From Paeniglutamicibacter terrestris (lineage in GTDB: Bacteria; Actinomycetota; Actinomycetes; Actinomycetales; Micrococcaceae), in the NCBI RefSeq assembly GCF_012271785.1, contig NZ_JAAWVT010000002.1:124001-188000 (forward strand): DNA of 64,000 nt, read 5' to 3'. Under the pieces are notes generated by a model. The model searched no databases. It was not told the origin of the DNA and was given only the letters and a program-made list of their open reading frames with translations. Shown here in pieces: positions 10,873 to 21,600 of this stretch; position 1 is the first letter of the stretch; each line of letters begins with the position of its first letter. A program made the position numbers and the translations under genes.

Positions 10873-12018
10873 GTGACTTACGAGATTGAAATCGGCCGCT
10901 CCAAGCGCGCTGCCCAGGCGTATTCCCTCGACGATGTGGCGATTGTTCCCAACCGCCGCACCCGTGACCCGCACGATGTCTCGGTGGCCTGGCAGATCGA
11001 CGCCTACAAATTCGAGACCCCGATCCTTGGCGCACCCATGGACTCGGTCATGTCCCCGGACACCGCCATCGCCCTGGGCAAGCTCGGCGGACTGGGGGTG
11101 CTGAACCTCGAGGGTCTGTGGACCCGCTACGAGGATCCGACCAAGGTGCTTGAAGAAATTGCCGCACTGAAGTCCGCCAACGGCGGACACTTTGATCCGG
11201 CCATCACCAAGCGCCTGCAGGAGCTGTACTCCGCTCCCATCGTTCCGGAGCTGATCACCGCCCGCTTGGCGCAGATCCGCGACGCCGGAGTGACGGTTGC
11301 CGGGTCCCTGACCCCGCAGCGCACCCAGGAACATTACAAGACCGTTCTCGCTGCCGGTGTTGACATCTTTGTCATCCGCGGCACCACCGTCTCAGCGGAG
11401 CACGTGTCCAAGACCCACGAACCGCTGAACCTCAAGCAGTTCATCTACGAGCTCGACGTCCCGGTCATCGTGGGCGGCGCCGCCGGTTACACCCCGGCAC
11501 TGCACCTGATGCGTACCGGCGCGGCCGGCGTTTTGGTCGGCTTCGGTGGCGGAGCCTCGGGCACCACTCGCCGCGCGTTGGGCATCCACGCACCGATGGC
11601 CACCGCCATCTCCAACGTGGCCGCGGCACGCCGTGACTACATGGATGAATCCGGTGGACGCTACGTGCACGTGATCGCCGATGGCGGTCTGGGCACCAGC
11701 GGTGACATCGTCAAGGCCATCGCCATGGGCGCCGACGCAGTGATGCTCGGCACCGCCCTGGCTCGCGCCGAGGAAGCACCGGGAGCCGGCTGGCACTGGG
11801 GCATGGAGGCCACGCACGAGAACAACCCACGTGGGGACCGGGTCAAGGTCGGTACCGTGGCACCACTTGAGCAGCTGCTCTTTGGGCCCTCGAACCACAC
11901 CAATGGCACCTCAAACATCGTTGGTGCACTGCGCCGTTCGATGGCCACCACCGGCTACTCGGATTTGAAGGAATTCCAGCGCGTCGACGTGGTCATTTCC
12001 CCCTACGAGGCCGACTAG
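10873..12018 (+). CDS. guaB3: GuaB3 family IMP dehydrogenase-related protein
   Basis: 381 residues. It has the IMPDH barrel (AQAYSLDDVAIVPNRRTRDP near the start, then PILGAPMDSVMSP and VIADGGLGTSGDIVKAIAMGADAVMLGT) but no CBS domains, which is the GuaB3 layout. The catalytic-loop region reads GFGGGASGTTRR where true IMPDH has GPGSICTTR, and the whole protein contains no cysteine. A normal covalent IMP intermediate therefore looks impossible. Its position between guaB and guaA in actinobacteria suggests a link to guanine-nucleotide balance, but its activity is uncertain. Confidence 0.93.
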   Translation: MTYEIEIGRSKRAAQAYSLDDVAIVPNRRTRDPHDVSVAWQIDAYKFETPILGAPMDSVMSPDTAIALGKLGGLGVLNLEGLWTRYEDPTKVLEEIAALKSANGGHFDPAITKRLQELYSAPIVPELITARLAQIRDAGVTVAGSLTPQRTQEHYKTVLAAGVDIFVIRGTTVSAEHVSKTHEPLNLKQFIYELDVPVIVGGAAGYTPALHLMRTGAAGVLVGFGGGASGTTRRALGIHAPMATAISNVAAARRDYMDESGGRYVHVIADGGLGTSGDIVKAIAMGADAVMLGTALARAEEAPGAGWHWGMEATHENNPRGDRVKVGTVAPLEQLLFGPSNHTNGTSNIVGALRRSMATTGYSDLKEFQRVDVVISPYEAD

Positions 12019-12046
12019 TACCTCCGGGTCATTTCGAGACCACCAC

Positions 12047-12109
12047 GGCCGGGCAGCCAGCCGAACAACCTCCAGATAACGAGGACGTTCGACTCGATGC
12101 CCGGCCTTT
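12047..12109 (+). terminator. Probable terminator of guaB3
   Basis: GGCCGGGCA (12047-12055) pairs with TGCCCGGCC (12098-12106), followed by TTT. The loop has an inner CGAAC/GTTCG pair. Confidence 0.5.
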
Positions 12110-12278
12110 GTGTTCGACGAAGCAAGGCAGCTGGCTGTCGGTGATTCTTCCCACGCGCGGCCTCTTTGTGCCACGTACGCGCTGCGGCGGCGTGTACGCT
12201 ACACAGCAACGGCGTGCCGGGCCCCAGCGACCCTCGCGCCGCCACGCCCACCACACCCACTGCTCCCGAATCGATGCC

Positions 12279-12779
12279 ATGACCCCCACTTTGTCCCCGG
12301 CGGACGACGCCGATTCCCAGGCCATCACCACCGCCGAGATGGTGGTGCTCGAATTCGCGGCGCCCTCACGCAACGATGCCGTCGCCGCGCTGGCCGCGAC
12401 CCTGGTTGAGACTTCTCGGGTGCTGGATCTGGACGGGTTCCTGAGCGATGTGCGTAGTTATGAGCATCAGCTGGCCACCGCACTGCCCGGGGGAGTCGGG
12501 GTCGCTCACGCCCGAAGTTCGCACGTGGTGCTGCCCAGCATTGCCGTGGGAGTTCTGGCCTTCGGCAACTCGCTGGACTTCGGTGCCCGGGACGGCGATG
12601 CGCACGTGGTGTTGCTGCTGGCCACCCCCGCCACCAGCTATTCCGAGCATCTCACGATGCTCGCCGCACTGGCCAGGTCCTTGGCCAAGGACAGCTTCCG
12701 GGAGTCGTTGCGCCGATCGCATGACCCCGAGGTCATCGCCGAACTGGTCAATTCGACGGTCGACTTCTCAGCGGTCTAA
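12279..12779 (+). CDS. Stand-alone PTS EIIA (type 2) domain protein
   Basis: 166 residues from the ATG at 12279. The fold is that of fructose/mannitol EIIA and PtsN: a helix then GGVGVAHARSSHV, where the first His is the expected phosphorylation site, then IAVGVLAFGNSLDFG and LLLATPATSYSEHLTMLAALA. No EIIB or EIIC lies nearby, so it may be regulatory, receiving phosphate from HPr rather than moving sugar. The frame is open upstream to 12108 and no ribosome site decides the start; a GTG at 12192 is an alternative. Confidence 0.78.
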   Translation: MTPTLSPADDADSQAITTAEMVVLEFAAPSRNDAVAALAATLVETSRVLDLDGFLSDVRSYEHQLATALPGGVGVAHARSSHVVLPSIAVGVLAFGNSLDFGARDGDAHVVLLLATPATSYSEHLTMLAALARSLAKDSFRESLRRSHDPEVIAELVNSTVDFSAV

Positions 12780-12995
12780 TTCACCTCCCTGTTGCGCCAC
12801 CTGCGCAACCATAGTGCTGCGCAGATGTAATCCGCATCACCGATGGCGCAGGAGCGGCCCAGCATGATGGGCAAGATGCAGCACTGCTTGGGAGCCAGAT
12901 CCCGCGGCCGCAGCCCCGGCGTGCCGGCCCGGATCCTGCCGTGAACGAAGCTGCGCGGGAAATAGTTCCATTGGCTCTTCTACACACAATCGAAG

Positions 12996-13001
12996 TACGG
13001 T
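12996..13001 (+). promoter_or_regulatory. -10 box of a probable leaderless transcript (SURF1 gene)
   Basis: TACGGT, six bases, then the GTG at 13008; no Shine-Dalgarno site. Confidence 0.55.
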
Positions 13002-13007
13002 GGTAGT

Positions 13008-14000
13008 GTGCTGAAAACTGCCCTTAAACCCCGCTGGATCCTTGCCCTGATTGGCGCCCTCGTAGTTGCCACGGGCTTTGTCCTGCTGAGTCAATGGCAG
13101 TTCAACCGCTCCGAAACCGCACCGCCGCCCCCGGCGAGCACCACCGAGCAGGTCGTGGCGCTCACCAGCCACATCACCCCGGCCACGGACATGATGGCCT
13201 CCAGCGCCGACCAAATGGTCACCGCCACCGGGTCCTTCCTGCCGGGCAAACAGGTATTGATCAGCTCTCGAATCCAGGACGACAAATCCGGCTACTGGGT
13301 TGTTGGCTCCTTCTTGGTTGATGGTGCCCCGGACTCAAACACCATTGCCGTGGTGCGCGGTTGGCAGCCCGATGAAAGTGCCCCGGCCCCCGCGCCGAGC
13401 GGCACCATCAAACTCACCGGTCGACTATTGCCCACCGAAGCCCCGCTGGCTCGTGATCTCGGGCAGATCTCTTACGAATCGCTCTCCGTCGCCGAACTCA
13501 TCAACATCTGGGACGTGCCGGCCTACAGCGCATTCATCGTGGCCGGGCCCATGACCGGGGCGAATGGTGTTGATGTTTCGGCCGCCGCGACGGGTCTGAC
13601 TCAGGTCGATGTTGGCCCGCAGCCGCAGGAAACCCAGCTGAACTGGCTGAACATCTTCTACGGCATCGAGTGGGTGGTCTTCGCCGGCTTCGCGGTGTTC
13701 CTCTGGTACCGGTTGGTGGCAGATGATTACCGTCGTGTGCGGGAAGACATTGCCGATGCCGCAGCACTTGCGGCGGGTATTGATCCCGCCACGGTCTACG
13801 GTCGCGCCGTGGCGCGGGATACCCGCGCCGGCTCATCCGATGCTGCCTCAGCACAAACCGAAGAGCCGCAGGTTGCAGAACCTGAAACGGCAAAGCCTCA
13901 CACCGCAGAGTCTCAGACCGAAGACTCTCACACCGTGGAATCTCCGACTCAGATGCCACTGACCGAAGCACCTCACACCTCACCCAAGGACCAGTCGTGA
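13008..14000 (+). CDS. SURF1 family protein (cytochrome oxidase assembly)
   Basis: 330 residues with the SURF1 layout: an N-terminal membrane segment (ILALIGALVVATGFVLLSQWQFNR), a periplasm-side beta domain (VTATGSFLPGKQVLISSRIQ and WVVGSFL), and a second membrane segment near residues 215-240 (FYGIEWVVFAGFAVFLWYR). SURF1 helps insert haem into aa3-type cytochrome c oxidase. The last ~50 residues are an extra polar tail of loosely repeated Pro-His-Thr and Glu-Ser units, not part of the family core. GTG start with a TACGGT box six bases upstream. It overlaps the next gene by four bases, so the two are translated together. Confidence 0.9.
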   Translation: MLKTALKPRWILALIGALVVATGFVLLSQWQFNRSETAPPPPASTTEQVVALTSHITPATDMMASSADQMVTATGSFLPGKQVLISSRIQDDKSGYWVVGSFLVDGAPDSNTIAVVRGWQPDESAPAPAPSGTIKLTGRLLPTEAPLARDLGQISYESLSVAELINIWDVPAYSAFIVAGPMTGANGVDVSAAATGLTQVDVGPQPQETQLNWLNIFYGIEWVVFAGFAVFLWYRLVADDYRRVREDIADAAALAAGIDPATVYGRAVARDTRAGSSDAASAQTEEPQVAEPETAKPHTAESQTEDSHTVESPTQMPLTEAPHTSPKDQS

Positions 14001-14461
14001 CCGAAGAAAAATCCGCTCCCAAACTGCGCCGCTTTGCCGGAACTCCTTCCCAGATCCGCAGCGCTTCGAACTTCTACAAGGTGCTGGCCTACGCCACCGG
14101 TGTGATGTTGCTGCTGCTCTGCGCAGAAATGATCGTGAAGTACATCTGGGAGCTGGAGCTCTTTGTTGGTGGAACCATGATTGATGGCACCTCTAACGCC
14201 TTGGGCCTAGTCAACCGCGGAGACATCAGTGGAGGCGTCAACATCTCGTTGATGATCCTGATCGTCCACGGCTGGATGTACGTGGTTTACCTGCTAGCCG
14301 ATTTCCGTCTGTGGTCCCTGATGCGCTGGCCATTCAGCCGTTTCATCACCATCGCCCTGGGCGGCGTGGTGCCACTGCTCTCCTTCTTCATGGAGAAGAA
14401 GGTGCACGGCGAAGTTGAGCGCGAATTGGCCTCGCACCCGCAGGCCGCCAAGCGGTACTAA
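13997..14461 (+). CDS. DUF3817 membrane protein
   Basis: 154 residues with three membrane segments: YKVLAYATGVMLLLLCAEM, a central VNISLMILIVHGWMYVVYLLADF, and FITIALGGVVPLLSFFMEKK. This is the DUF3817 fold (YdzA-like integral membrane domain), function unknown. The GTG overlaps the SURF1 stop (GTGA), and the gene is followed by a terminator, so SURF1-DUF3817 is a two-gene operon. In actinobacteria this pair commonly sits just before guaA. Confidence 0.9.
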   Translation: MTEEKSAPKLRRFAGTPSQIRSASNFYKVLAYATGVMLLLLCAEMIVKYIWELELFVGGTMIDGTSNALGLVNRGDISGGVNISLMILIVHGWMYVVYLLADFRLWSLMRWPFSRFITIALGGVVPLLSFFMEKKVHGEVERELASHPQAAKRY

Positions 14462-14480
14462 TCCTGCACCTCACTTTTGT

Positions 14481-14526
14481 GGGCGGTCGACGACGCAGCT
14501 AACTGCGGCGCCGACCGCCCATTTTC
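14481..14526 (+). terminator. Terminator of the SURF1-DUF3817 operon
   Basis: GGGCGGTCG (14481-14489) pairs with CGACCGCCC (14512-14520), with an inner CGCAG/CTGCG pair, followed by ATTTTC. Confidence 0.8.
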
Positions 14527-14681
14527 ATGCCCGGTGTCTACCGAACCGAACCCTAGCTCACGGGTCACCTGATTCACTTCCCCGCACCGGTTGATCCCGA
14601 CCTCCGGCTTTACCCGGGCCCTTCTCCCCAGCCGCCGGCGTCTCCATAGTTCACCCATTAGCCGCGGCGCAGACTGGGTCC

Positions 14682-16490
14682 ATGAATTCTTCCGCCGCAC
14701 CCAGCGCCTCAGGGAGGCAAGCACGCATCAGTACCACGGTCAGGAACCTGGCCGCGGTCCTCCTTCACGCGCGCTCGACCCTGGAAGAACTCACCACCCT
14801 GAACCCCGACGCGGCCTCCAGCGCCCTAATCCTGGGCCTGCTCGAGAACACCCAACGCACCATCGCCTACGGCCAACTCCACGCCACCTTCCACGCCGAG
14901 GTCAACCAGATCTACCGCCTGGACCCCGAGACCGCCGCTCATCTTGATGCCCTCGCCGCCACCCCACAAGCCCTCGTAGATGGCACCACCGACGTACCAG
15001 CGGAGCGGATGTGCACGGGCATGGCACAGCACCGCAATACCGCCGCCTACCTCCAAGCCCACCTCCACATCTGCGCCTCCGAGGCCCGCCGCCGACTCAC
15101 CGGTGCACGCCTGTTGGTCGCCCCCGCCCCAACACCGGGACTTGCTACCGTGCTCTCGGGACCAGCCAATGCCCCCTCCACCACCTTTGGCACCGTGGGT
15201 ACGGAGTCGATCCTGGCTCCTCCGCTCTTTCCGGTGTTGGCGCAGGCAGCAGCCGATGGAACCGCGGATGTTGGCAACCTCGCCCAACTGGCCGGACGGC
15301 TGGAAGGCATGCAGCCGCGCATCCACCAACGCGAAGACGCTTCGCAGCTGAACACCGCCATCGAAGAATCCCTGGCCCACGAGGCGCGCACCGCCGAACC
15401 TCGAAACGCGCACAAGGCCCTGAGCGATTGGGGTGCCTACCTGGAAACGAACGGGGCACCGATGACCGATGAAGAGATTCGGGCCAAGCGGGGCATGTTC
15501 TACCGCGGCGTGCGCGAAGGCTTCGCTGAGTATCTGCTGAGGTGTGACCCGATCGATGCCGAATCGATTGAGTCGTTTGGTGAAGCCTGGTCCAACCCAC
15601 GCTCGAACAAAGTCCCACCGGTTTCCGCTTCCACCGCCGGCCCGAGCACTGATCGTCTCAGTCGCGGCGGATCGGACAGTACTGAGCATCGCGACGCTCG
15701 CAAGCCCGTGACCCGCCCCGTGGCACCTGCCGGGATTCCGGCTCCGGCGTGGGCGATTGCCCCGGGGACGGCCCCGGATCAGGTTCCGCTGAGTTCGTGG
15801 GTCGATGGGGTACCGACCAGCAACGGCACAGATAACACCAACTACACCAACACCAGCACCGGTGAGATGCTGGGTTTGGTGGATACACGCACTACCCCGC
15901 AACTCTTACTCGATGGCATCATTGCCTCGATCAACGGATCGCTCACCGGTACCGCCCTGAGTGAATCCGGTGGCCTACCGGTCAGGGTCGGGGTGCTGAT
16001 CGACTATCAATCTCTCCTGGGCCAGTGCGAAACTGCGGGCATCACCGGGCACGGCCGGGTCATTTCGGCGGAGAATATTCGTCGACTGGCTTGTGATGCT
16101 GGGATTTTGCCCGCGGTGCTGGGCAGTAAGGGTGAGATTCTGGATTTGGGTCGTGAGGTGCGCGGCTTCTCCCCGGCCCAGCGCAAAGCCCTAGCGATAC
16201 GTGATCGAGGGTGTTGCATCCCGGGATGTCATCGTCCGGCGTCCACCACCGAGGCTCATCATGTGAAGTCTTGGCTAGATGGCGGGGTGACAAGTGTTGA
16301 TAATGGGGCCTTGACGTGTGGTTATCATCATTTGCAGATTCATGCGGGGTTGATCACGCTGAGGATGATCGACGGGATTCCGTATGTGGTTGCTCGGGCG
16401 GGTCAGCCGCGTGGTGATCCGGAACGTAATTTGTGGTGGCATCCGGAGTTGCGGACGGTGGGGTTTATCCCACCACTATTCACCGACTAA
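14682..16490 (+). CDS. DUF222 / 13E12-type HNH endonuclease
   Basis: 602 residues. The N-terminal two thirds are the helical DUF222 domain (typical TERMCTGMAQHRNTAAYLQA-like helix around residues 105-130), and the C-terminus carries an HNH nuclease: DRGCCIPGCHRP, then TEAHHVKSWLDGG and LTCGYHHLQIH, with both zinc-type Cys pairs and the catalytic His pair. Such genes are present in many copies in actinobacterial genomes (the mycobacterial 13E12 repeats), and are thought to be selfish or mobile, though the native activity is not established. It splits DUF3817 from guaA and is an insertion into an otherwise conserved locus. The start ATG has no clear ribosome site. Confidence 0.9.
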   Translation: MNSSAAPSASGRQARISTTVRNLAAVLLHARSTLEELTTLNPDAASSALILGLLENTQRTIAYGQLHATFHAEVNQIYRLDPETAAHLDALAATPQALVDGTTDVPAERMCTGMAQHRNTAAYLQAHLHICASEARRRLTGARLLVAPAPTPGLATVLSGPANAPSTTFGTVGTESILAPPLFPVLAQAAADGTADVGNLAQLAGRLEGMQPRIHQREDASQLNTAIEESLAHEARTAEPRNAHKALSDWGAYLETNGAPMTDEEIRAKRGMFYRGVREGFAEYLLRCDPIDAESIESFGEAWSNPRSNKVPPVSASTAGPSTDRLSRGGSDSTEHRDARKPVTRPVAPAGIPAPAWAIAPGTAPDQVPLSSWVDGVPTSNGTDNTNYTNTSTGEMLGLVDTRTTPQLLLDGIIASINGSLTGTALSESGGLPVRVGVLIDYQSLLGQCETAGITGHGRVISAENIRRLACDAGILPAVLGSKGEILDLGREVRGFSPAQRKALAIRDRGCCIPGCHRPASTTEAHHVKSWLDGGVTSVDNGALTCGYHHLQIHAGLITLRMIDGIPYVVARAGQPRGDPERNLWWHPELRTVGFIPPLFTD

Positions 16491-16762
16491 CACGCGATGA
16501 CTCCCAATGGCCGTGCGTCCAACACTGCTAGCCGTCTCGCACCTCTGGCCCAGTCCGGCGGTGTGTGGGCCGGCGACCTCCACCGGCAACGAACGACTGC
16601 CGTTTTGGAGCAGGCTTAGTTCCATCCAATGAGCGGTACTCGCCCCAATGCTCAGTGACTTTTTCATGCGAGCGTGTGGCAGATGAAGCGCCCAAGTCGC
16701 CCAACAAAGTAGTTTGCGTCACCCTGCGGGTGTTCGGGATGCAAGCGGGCTCTTCGGGCGGC

Positions 16763-16768
16763 TAAGCT
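16763..16768 (+). promoter_or_regulatory. -10 box of a probable leaderless transcript (guaA)
   Basis: TAAGCT, seven bases, then the GTG at 16776; no Shine-Dalgarno site. Confidence 0.5.
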
Positions 16769-16775
16769 TAGGCGC

Positions 16776-18362
16776 GTGACTAACACTCCCAGCACCCCAG
16801 AGCAACAGCCGGTTCTGGTCGTCGATTACGGGGCCCAGTACGCACAGCTGATTGCTCGGCGTGTACGCGAAGCCAACGTGTATTCGGAGATCGTCCCGCA
16901 TACCTTCACCACCGAACAGATTCTCGCCAAGAACCCGGCGGCAATCATCCTCTCCGGAGGCCCCTCGAGCGTTTACGCCGACGGTGCCCCGAGCGTCGGT
17001 GCCGACCTGTTTGAGGCAGGTGTACCGGTCCTGGGCATCTGCTATGGCTTCCAAGCCATGGCCAATGCCCTCGGCGGAGTCGTCGCCGAAACCGGATTGC
17101 GCGAATACGGTGCAACCGATGCCACCGCCTCCGGAGCAGCACGCTCCATCCTGGCCGGCATGCCCGAAAACCAGAACGTATGGATGAGCCACGGCGATTC
17201 CGTTTCGAAGGCCCCCGAGGGCTTCGAAGTTCTGGCCACCACCGCAGGTGCACCTGTTGCCGCATTCGCCAACGAGGCCAAGCGCCTCTACGGCGTGCAG
17301 TGGCACCCGGAGGTCAAGCACTCGGCCCACGGCCAGCAAGTTCTGGAGAACTTCCTGTACAACGGTGCCGGGCTAACCCCCACCTGGACTCCTGCAAACA
17401 TCCTTGATGAGCAGGTCGACAAGATTCGCGCCCAGGTCGGCGACGGCCGGGCCATCTGTGGTCTTTCCGGCGGAGTTGACTCTGCCGTGGCAGCTGCCCT
17501 CGTGCAGCGAGCCATCGGCAACCAGCTCACCTGCGTGTTCGTCAACCACGGTCTGCTGCGCGAAGGCGAAGCAGAACAGGTCGAAATGGACTTCGTTGCA
17601 GCTACCGGCGCAAAGCTTTACATCGCCGACGAGCGCGAACGCTTCCTAACCGCCCTGGACGGCGTGACGGATCCGGAAACCAAGCGCAAGATCATCGGTC
17701 GCGAATTCATTCGCGCCTTCGAGGCAGCCGAAACCGCGATCCTTGCCGAGGCAGCCGACTCCGGCCAGCCGGTGAAGTTCCTGGTTCAGGGAACCTTGTA
17801 CCCGGACGTCGTTGAATCCGGCGGCGGCGAGGGGGCCAGCAACATCAAGAGCCACCACAACGTCGGTGGCCTGCCCGAGGACCTGGACTTCGAACTTGTT
17901 GAGCCGCTTCGTGCGCTCTTCAAGGACGAGGTCCGTGCCGTGGGTAAGCAGCTTGGTCTTCCGGCCGAGATCGTCATGCGCCAGCCGTTCCCGGGCCCCG
18001 GCCTAGGTATCCGCATCATCGGTGCGGTCAACGAGGAACGACTGACACTGCTGCGCAAGGCCGACGCGATTGCTCGCGCCGAACTGACCGCAGCAGGTCT
18101 GGATGAGGAAGTCTGGCAGATGCCGGTCGTTCTTCTGGCCGACGTGCGTTCAGTGGGCGTGCAGGGTGACCACCGTACCTACGGTCACCCGATCGTCCTG
18201 CGTCCGGTGTCCAGCGAGGACGCCATGACCGCAGACTGGTCACGCCTGCCGTACGATTTGTTGGCGAAAATCTCCAACCGAATCACCAACGAAGTCGACG
18301 GGGTCAACCGCGTGGTGCTGGACGTAACGTCCAAGCCACCAGGAACCATCGAATGGGAGTAA
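16776..18362 (+). CDS. guaA: GMP synthase (glutamine-hydrolysing)
   Basis: Converts XMP to GMP using ATP and glutamine. The 528-residue protein has a class I glutamine amidotransferase half with the catalytic Cys in [10 protein letters not shown] and His-Glu in [10 protein letters not shown], an ATP-pyrophosphatase domain with the P-loop [14 protein letters not shown], and the dimerisation end KPPGTIEWE, which is the normal last motif. Length and motifs are complete. GTG start without ribosome site; TAAGCT seven bases upstream. A strong terminator follows. Confidence 0.98.
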   Translation: MTNTPSTPEQQPVLVVDYGAQYAQLIARRVREANVYSEIVPHTFTTEQILAKNPAAIILSGGPSSVYADGAPSVGADLFEAGVPVLGICYGFQAMANALGGVVAETGLREYGATDATASGAARSILAGMPENQNVWMSHGDSVSKAPEGFEVLATTAGAPVAAFANEAKRLYGVQWHPEVKHSAHGQQVLENFLYNGAGLTPTWTPANILDEQVDKIRAQVGDGRAICGLSGGVDSAVAAALVQRAIGNQLTCVFVNHGLLREGEAEQVEMDFVAATGAKLYIADERERFLTALDGVTDPETKRKIIGREFIRAFEAAETAILAEAADSGQPVKFLVQGTLYPDVVESGGGEGASNIKSHHNVGGLPEDLDFELVEPLRALFKDEVRAVGKQLGLPAEIVMRQPFPGPGLGIRIIGAVNEERLTLLRKADAIARAELTAAGLDEEVWQMPVVLLADVRSVGVQGDHRTYGHPIVLRPVSSEDAMTADWSRLPYDLLAKISNRITNEVDGVNRVVLDVTSKPPGTIEWE

Positions 18363-18393
18363 GCCCGACGGCGTAATCACGCCGACGGCACGG

Positions 18394-18435
18394 AGCAGGG
18401 GGAAGCCTAAGCGGGCTTTCCCCTGCTCTTTTTAT
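18394..18435 (+). terminator. Terminator of guaA
   Basis: GAGCAGGGGGAAGCC (from 18394) pairs with GGGCTTTCCCCTGCTC (to 18428), followed by TTTTTATT. Confidence 0.88.
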
Positions 18436-18658
18436 TAGCGGCCCAGCTTTCGACGCACTCGGTGGAGTGCGCCGGGTGGGGCAGCCAAGGGTGTCGTGGG
18501 GCCGGTTCGGACTCATGAGACAGAACAGTGGTGCCGTCAACGTGTTTCGGTTCGGCGCCACGGTGCGATCTTGCATTAGGTTGGTAAAGGCTGAATGTAC
18601 CCGCATGGCAATGCGCGATACGGGATCGGCAGCATTCAGGCAAAGGCGAAGGGACGGT

Positions 18659-21600
18659 ATGGTGGCAGAGCACCAGCAACACGCAGATGAATTGGTCTCC
18701 ACGTGGGTTGACTCCCTGGGTCCAGGGGTGGGAACCGACACGTTGTTGCGGTTCGCGCCCTCGGTGTCCAACAGCATCGACATCACCCACGCACATCCCT
18801 CGGGGTTGGCTCAGTTCTTGGCCGGACGACGCACTCGGCTCTCAACGCTGCTGCGCGACTCGGACCAATACGATTCCGCACGGCGCACAGCAGAGGCGCT
18901 ACGCGGCAAGATCCGTGAGCTCTGGGACGAGCGCGGCATCGACGTTGGATACCTCTCCGCCGGACAAGCCAACTGGCGTGCGGTCCACGAGGGGCGCAGC
19001 GAGCAGTTTAACGCCCCCATCATGCTTGGTCGCATCGTGCTCTCGGTGCGCGAAGACCAGGACGACTTTGAACTTCAGCTGATGGGCAGGGCAGAATGCT
19101 CGCCGGCCCTCATGCGCTACTTCAAGCGCCAGCACCACGTTGAGATCGACGTTGAAGCACTGAACGCCGCTGCCTATTCGATCGCACGCTTTGACCCGAC
19201 CCGTGCAATGGACGCCCTGCGTTCGCAGGTGGCCGACGTATCGGGCATGGTCATTGCCCACCGACTGCTCATTTCCACCTTTGCCGATCTCGCGGACCCG
19301 GCGGATCCTGGCACACTGAACCTCAAGCACCCGGTGCTGGCATCGCTCCTTGAAGCCGAAACCAAGCGCACCGAAGCTGCCGCCAGCACGGGCCCGGCCA
19401 CTACTCAGGGCAGCGGCACTGCAGCTGCGACGAAGCGGTCCACCAACACCGCCGGCGCACACAGCTCCGGCGGCTCAACGCGGACCAGCGATCACCGTGA
19501 CCCGGCCGAAGAATTGCTGTTGTTGGATGCCGATGAATCTCAGCAGGCGGTCCTTGACCTCGTTGAATCCGGCGAGTCGGTGGCAGTCAGCGCACCGGCC
19601 GGAAGTGGCCAGACACAAACCGCGCTGAACGCCGCCGCAGTTTTGGCAGCAGCCGGCAAACGAGTGCTGGTCATCGCCGAACGCCGCGCCAGCGCCGAAG
19701 AATTTGTTGAGCGTTTCGCCGCACTGGACCTCGCGGGCACGGCCCTGCTGCTCTCACCCGAGGAAGACCCGGAGCCGCTGCGCGAGTTGCTCACCCGGGC
19801 CATCCTGCGCAATGAACGGGCCACCGAGCCCGCACTGAGCTCGTTGCACACCACGCTGCGCGAGCACCGCCACACGCTCCTTGACCACGTGCGCTCGTTG
19901 CATTCAACCCGAGCCCGCTGGGGATGCTCGCCCTATAAGGCGATGCAGGAACTCGCCCGACTCAGTTCGCTGAGCCCGGCGCCCGCCACCACGGTGCGGC
20001 TCAAGCGTTCGGTGCTGGACTCCATCCCCAACCGTGCCTCCACCGCAGAACAGCTCAAGCGCGCCGCCGAATTGGGCTCATTCATCAGCGCCTCCGCCGA
20101 CAGTCCCTGGTATGGGGCTCGGTTGCGGAACAAGCGCGACACCGACACCGCCCTGGATCTGGTTACCGGTCTGCACCGCGACCTCCCGATCCTGCGCGAT
20201 CACATGCTCAAGGTGGCAGCACACTCGGAGATCCGGCTCGCCGACTCCTACAACAAGTGGGGCGAACAGCTGGATCTGCTGGTCGCGGTGCGTTCGTCGC
20301 TGGATAAGTTCGAATCCGACATTTTCGACAAGTCGGTCGAAGACTTGATCTCCGCCACCGCTTCCTCCTCATGGCGGCGGGAACGTGGCATCGAGATGAG
20401 CTCGATGACGCGCTCACGCCTGCGTAAGGTCGCCAAGGACTACGTGCGCCCCGGTGTTCACGTCGCTGATCTGCAGACGGCCTTGGAAGCTGTCCAGGAA
20501 CAGCACATGGCTTGGCACCACCACGCCACCAGCCAACGCCACCCGATGGTGCCGGCCGGTTTGTTGGACGTCAACGCCGGTTATCAGGATGCCGGTGCGC
20601 GCCTGGACAAGCTGGCAACGATGTTGCCGGAACCCGCAGCAAGTCACCTGCGAGATGAGTCCATCGGCTCGTTGCTGCGGCGCATGGACCAGCTCCTGGA
20701 ATTCAAGAGCGAGCTGGAGCAGCTGCCCGAACGCACCCTGATCACCGAGCAATTGGCCGAGCACGGCCTGGGTGAGCTGATGGATGATTTCCGATCACGC
20801 AACGTCACGCCCGACGCGGTGTCGGCGGAACTGGATTTGGCGTGGTGGCAGTCGGCGTTGGAGGCGATGATCTCCGGGGATGACTTCCTGGCGATGAACG
20901 ATGGGGAAAAACTGCGCCGGCTCGAGGCCGAGTACCGCTTGGCCGACTCCGCGCACGTAGCCTCGGGTGCTTCGCGGTTGCGCTGGGCTCTCGCCAAGGC
21001 GTGGAAGGGTGCGTTGGCCGATCATCGCGCCGCTTCGCGCGAACTGCGGGCCATGCTCAAGGAGGGGGACCCTACCGCGGCTGACCTCGTCACCATGGGT
21101 GACTCGCTGATCAACTCGCTGTGCCCCATCTGGGTGGGTTCACCGCTGCTGGTGCCCGCCGCGGTTCCGGCCTCGATGGACTTTGACGCGCTGATCCTGC
21201 TGGATGCCGACTCACTGTCGCTGCGTTCGGTGCTCGGCTCCATCTCCCGTTCGAGCCAGGTGATCGCCTTCGGTGACGTCATGATGGGCGCACCTCGCCC
21301 GTTTGAGGTTTCCGTGGATCCCACGGCACACACCCGTCCGGTGGTGGCCCCGATCTCCGCGATGGAGGCACTCTCGCAGGTGTTGCCGATGCGTCGACTC
21401 TCCACCGTGTACCGGGGGATTGACGAGGGTCTGACCGAGTCGCTTTCCCACGACTTCTACGCTGATTCGCTCTCTCGCTTGCCGGCGGCTCGTTCCCTCG
21501 GTGCCGGAAGCCCGGCACTGATGGCCGAGTATGTCCCCGATGGCACCGGCCCGCTGGGTGCCGACGGAGAATCGGTGCAGAGCAACGTGGCCGAGGTCCG

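Noticed and set aside
12776-12985. Open minus-strand frame reading DLAPKQCCILPIMLGRSC
   Set aside because: It looks protein-like but has no usable start codon before the upstream stop, and it abuts the EIIA stop on the other strand. Chance in GC-rich DNA is likely.
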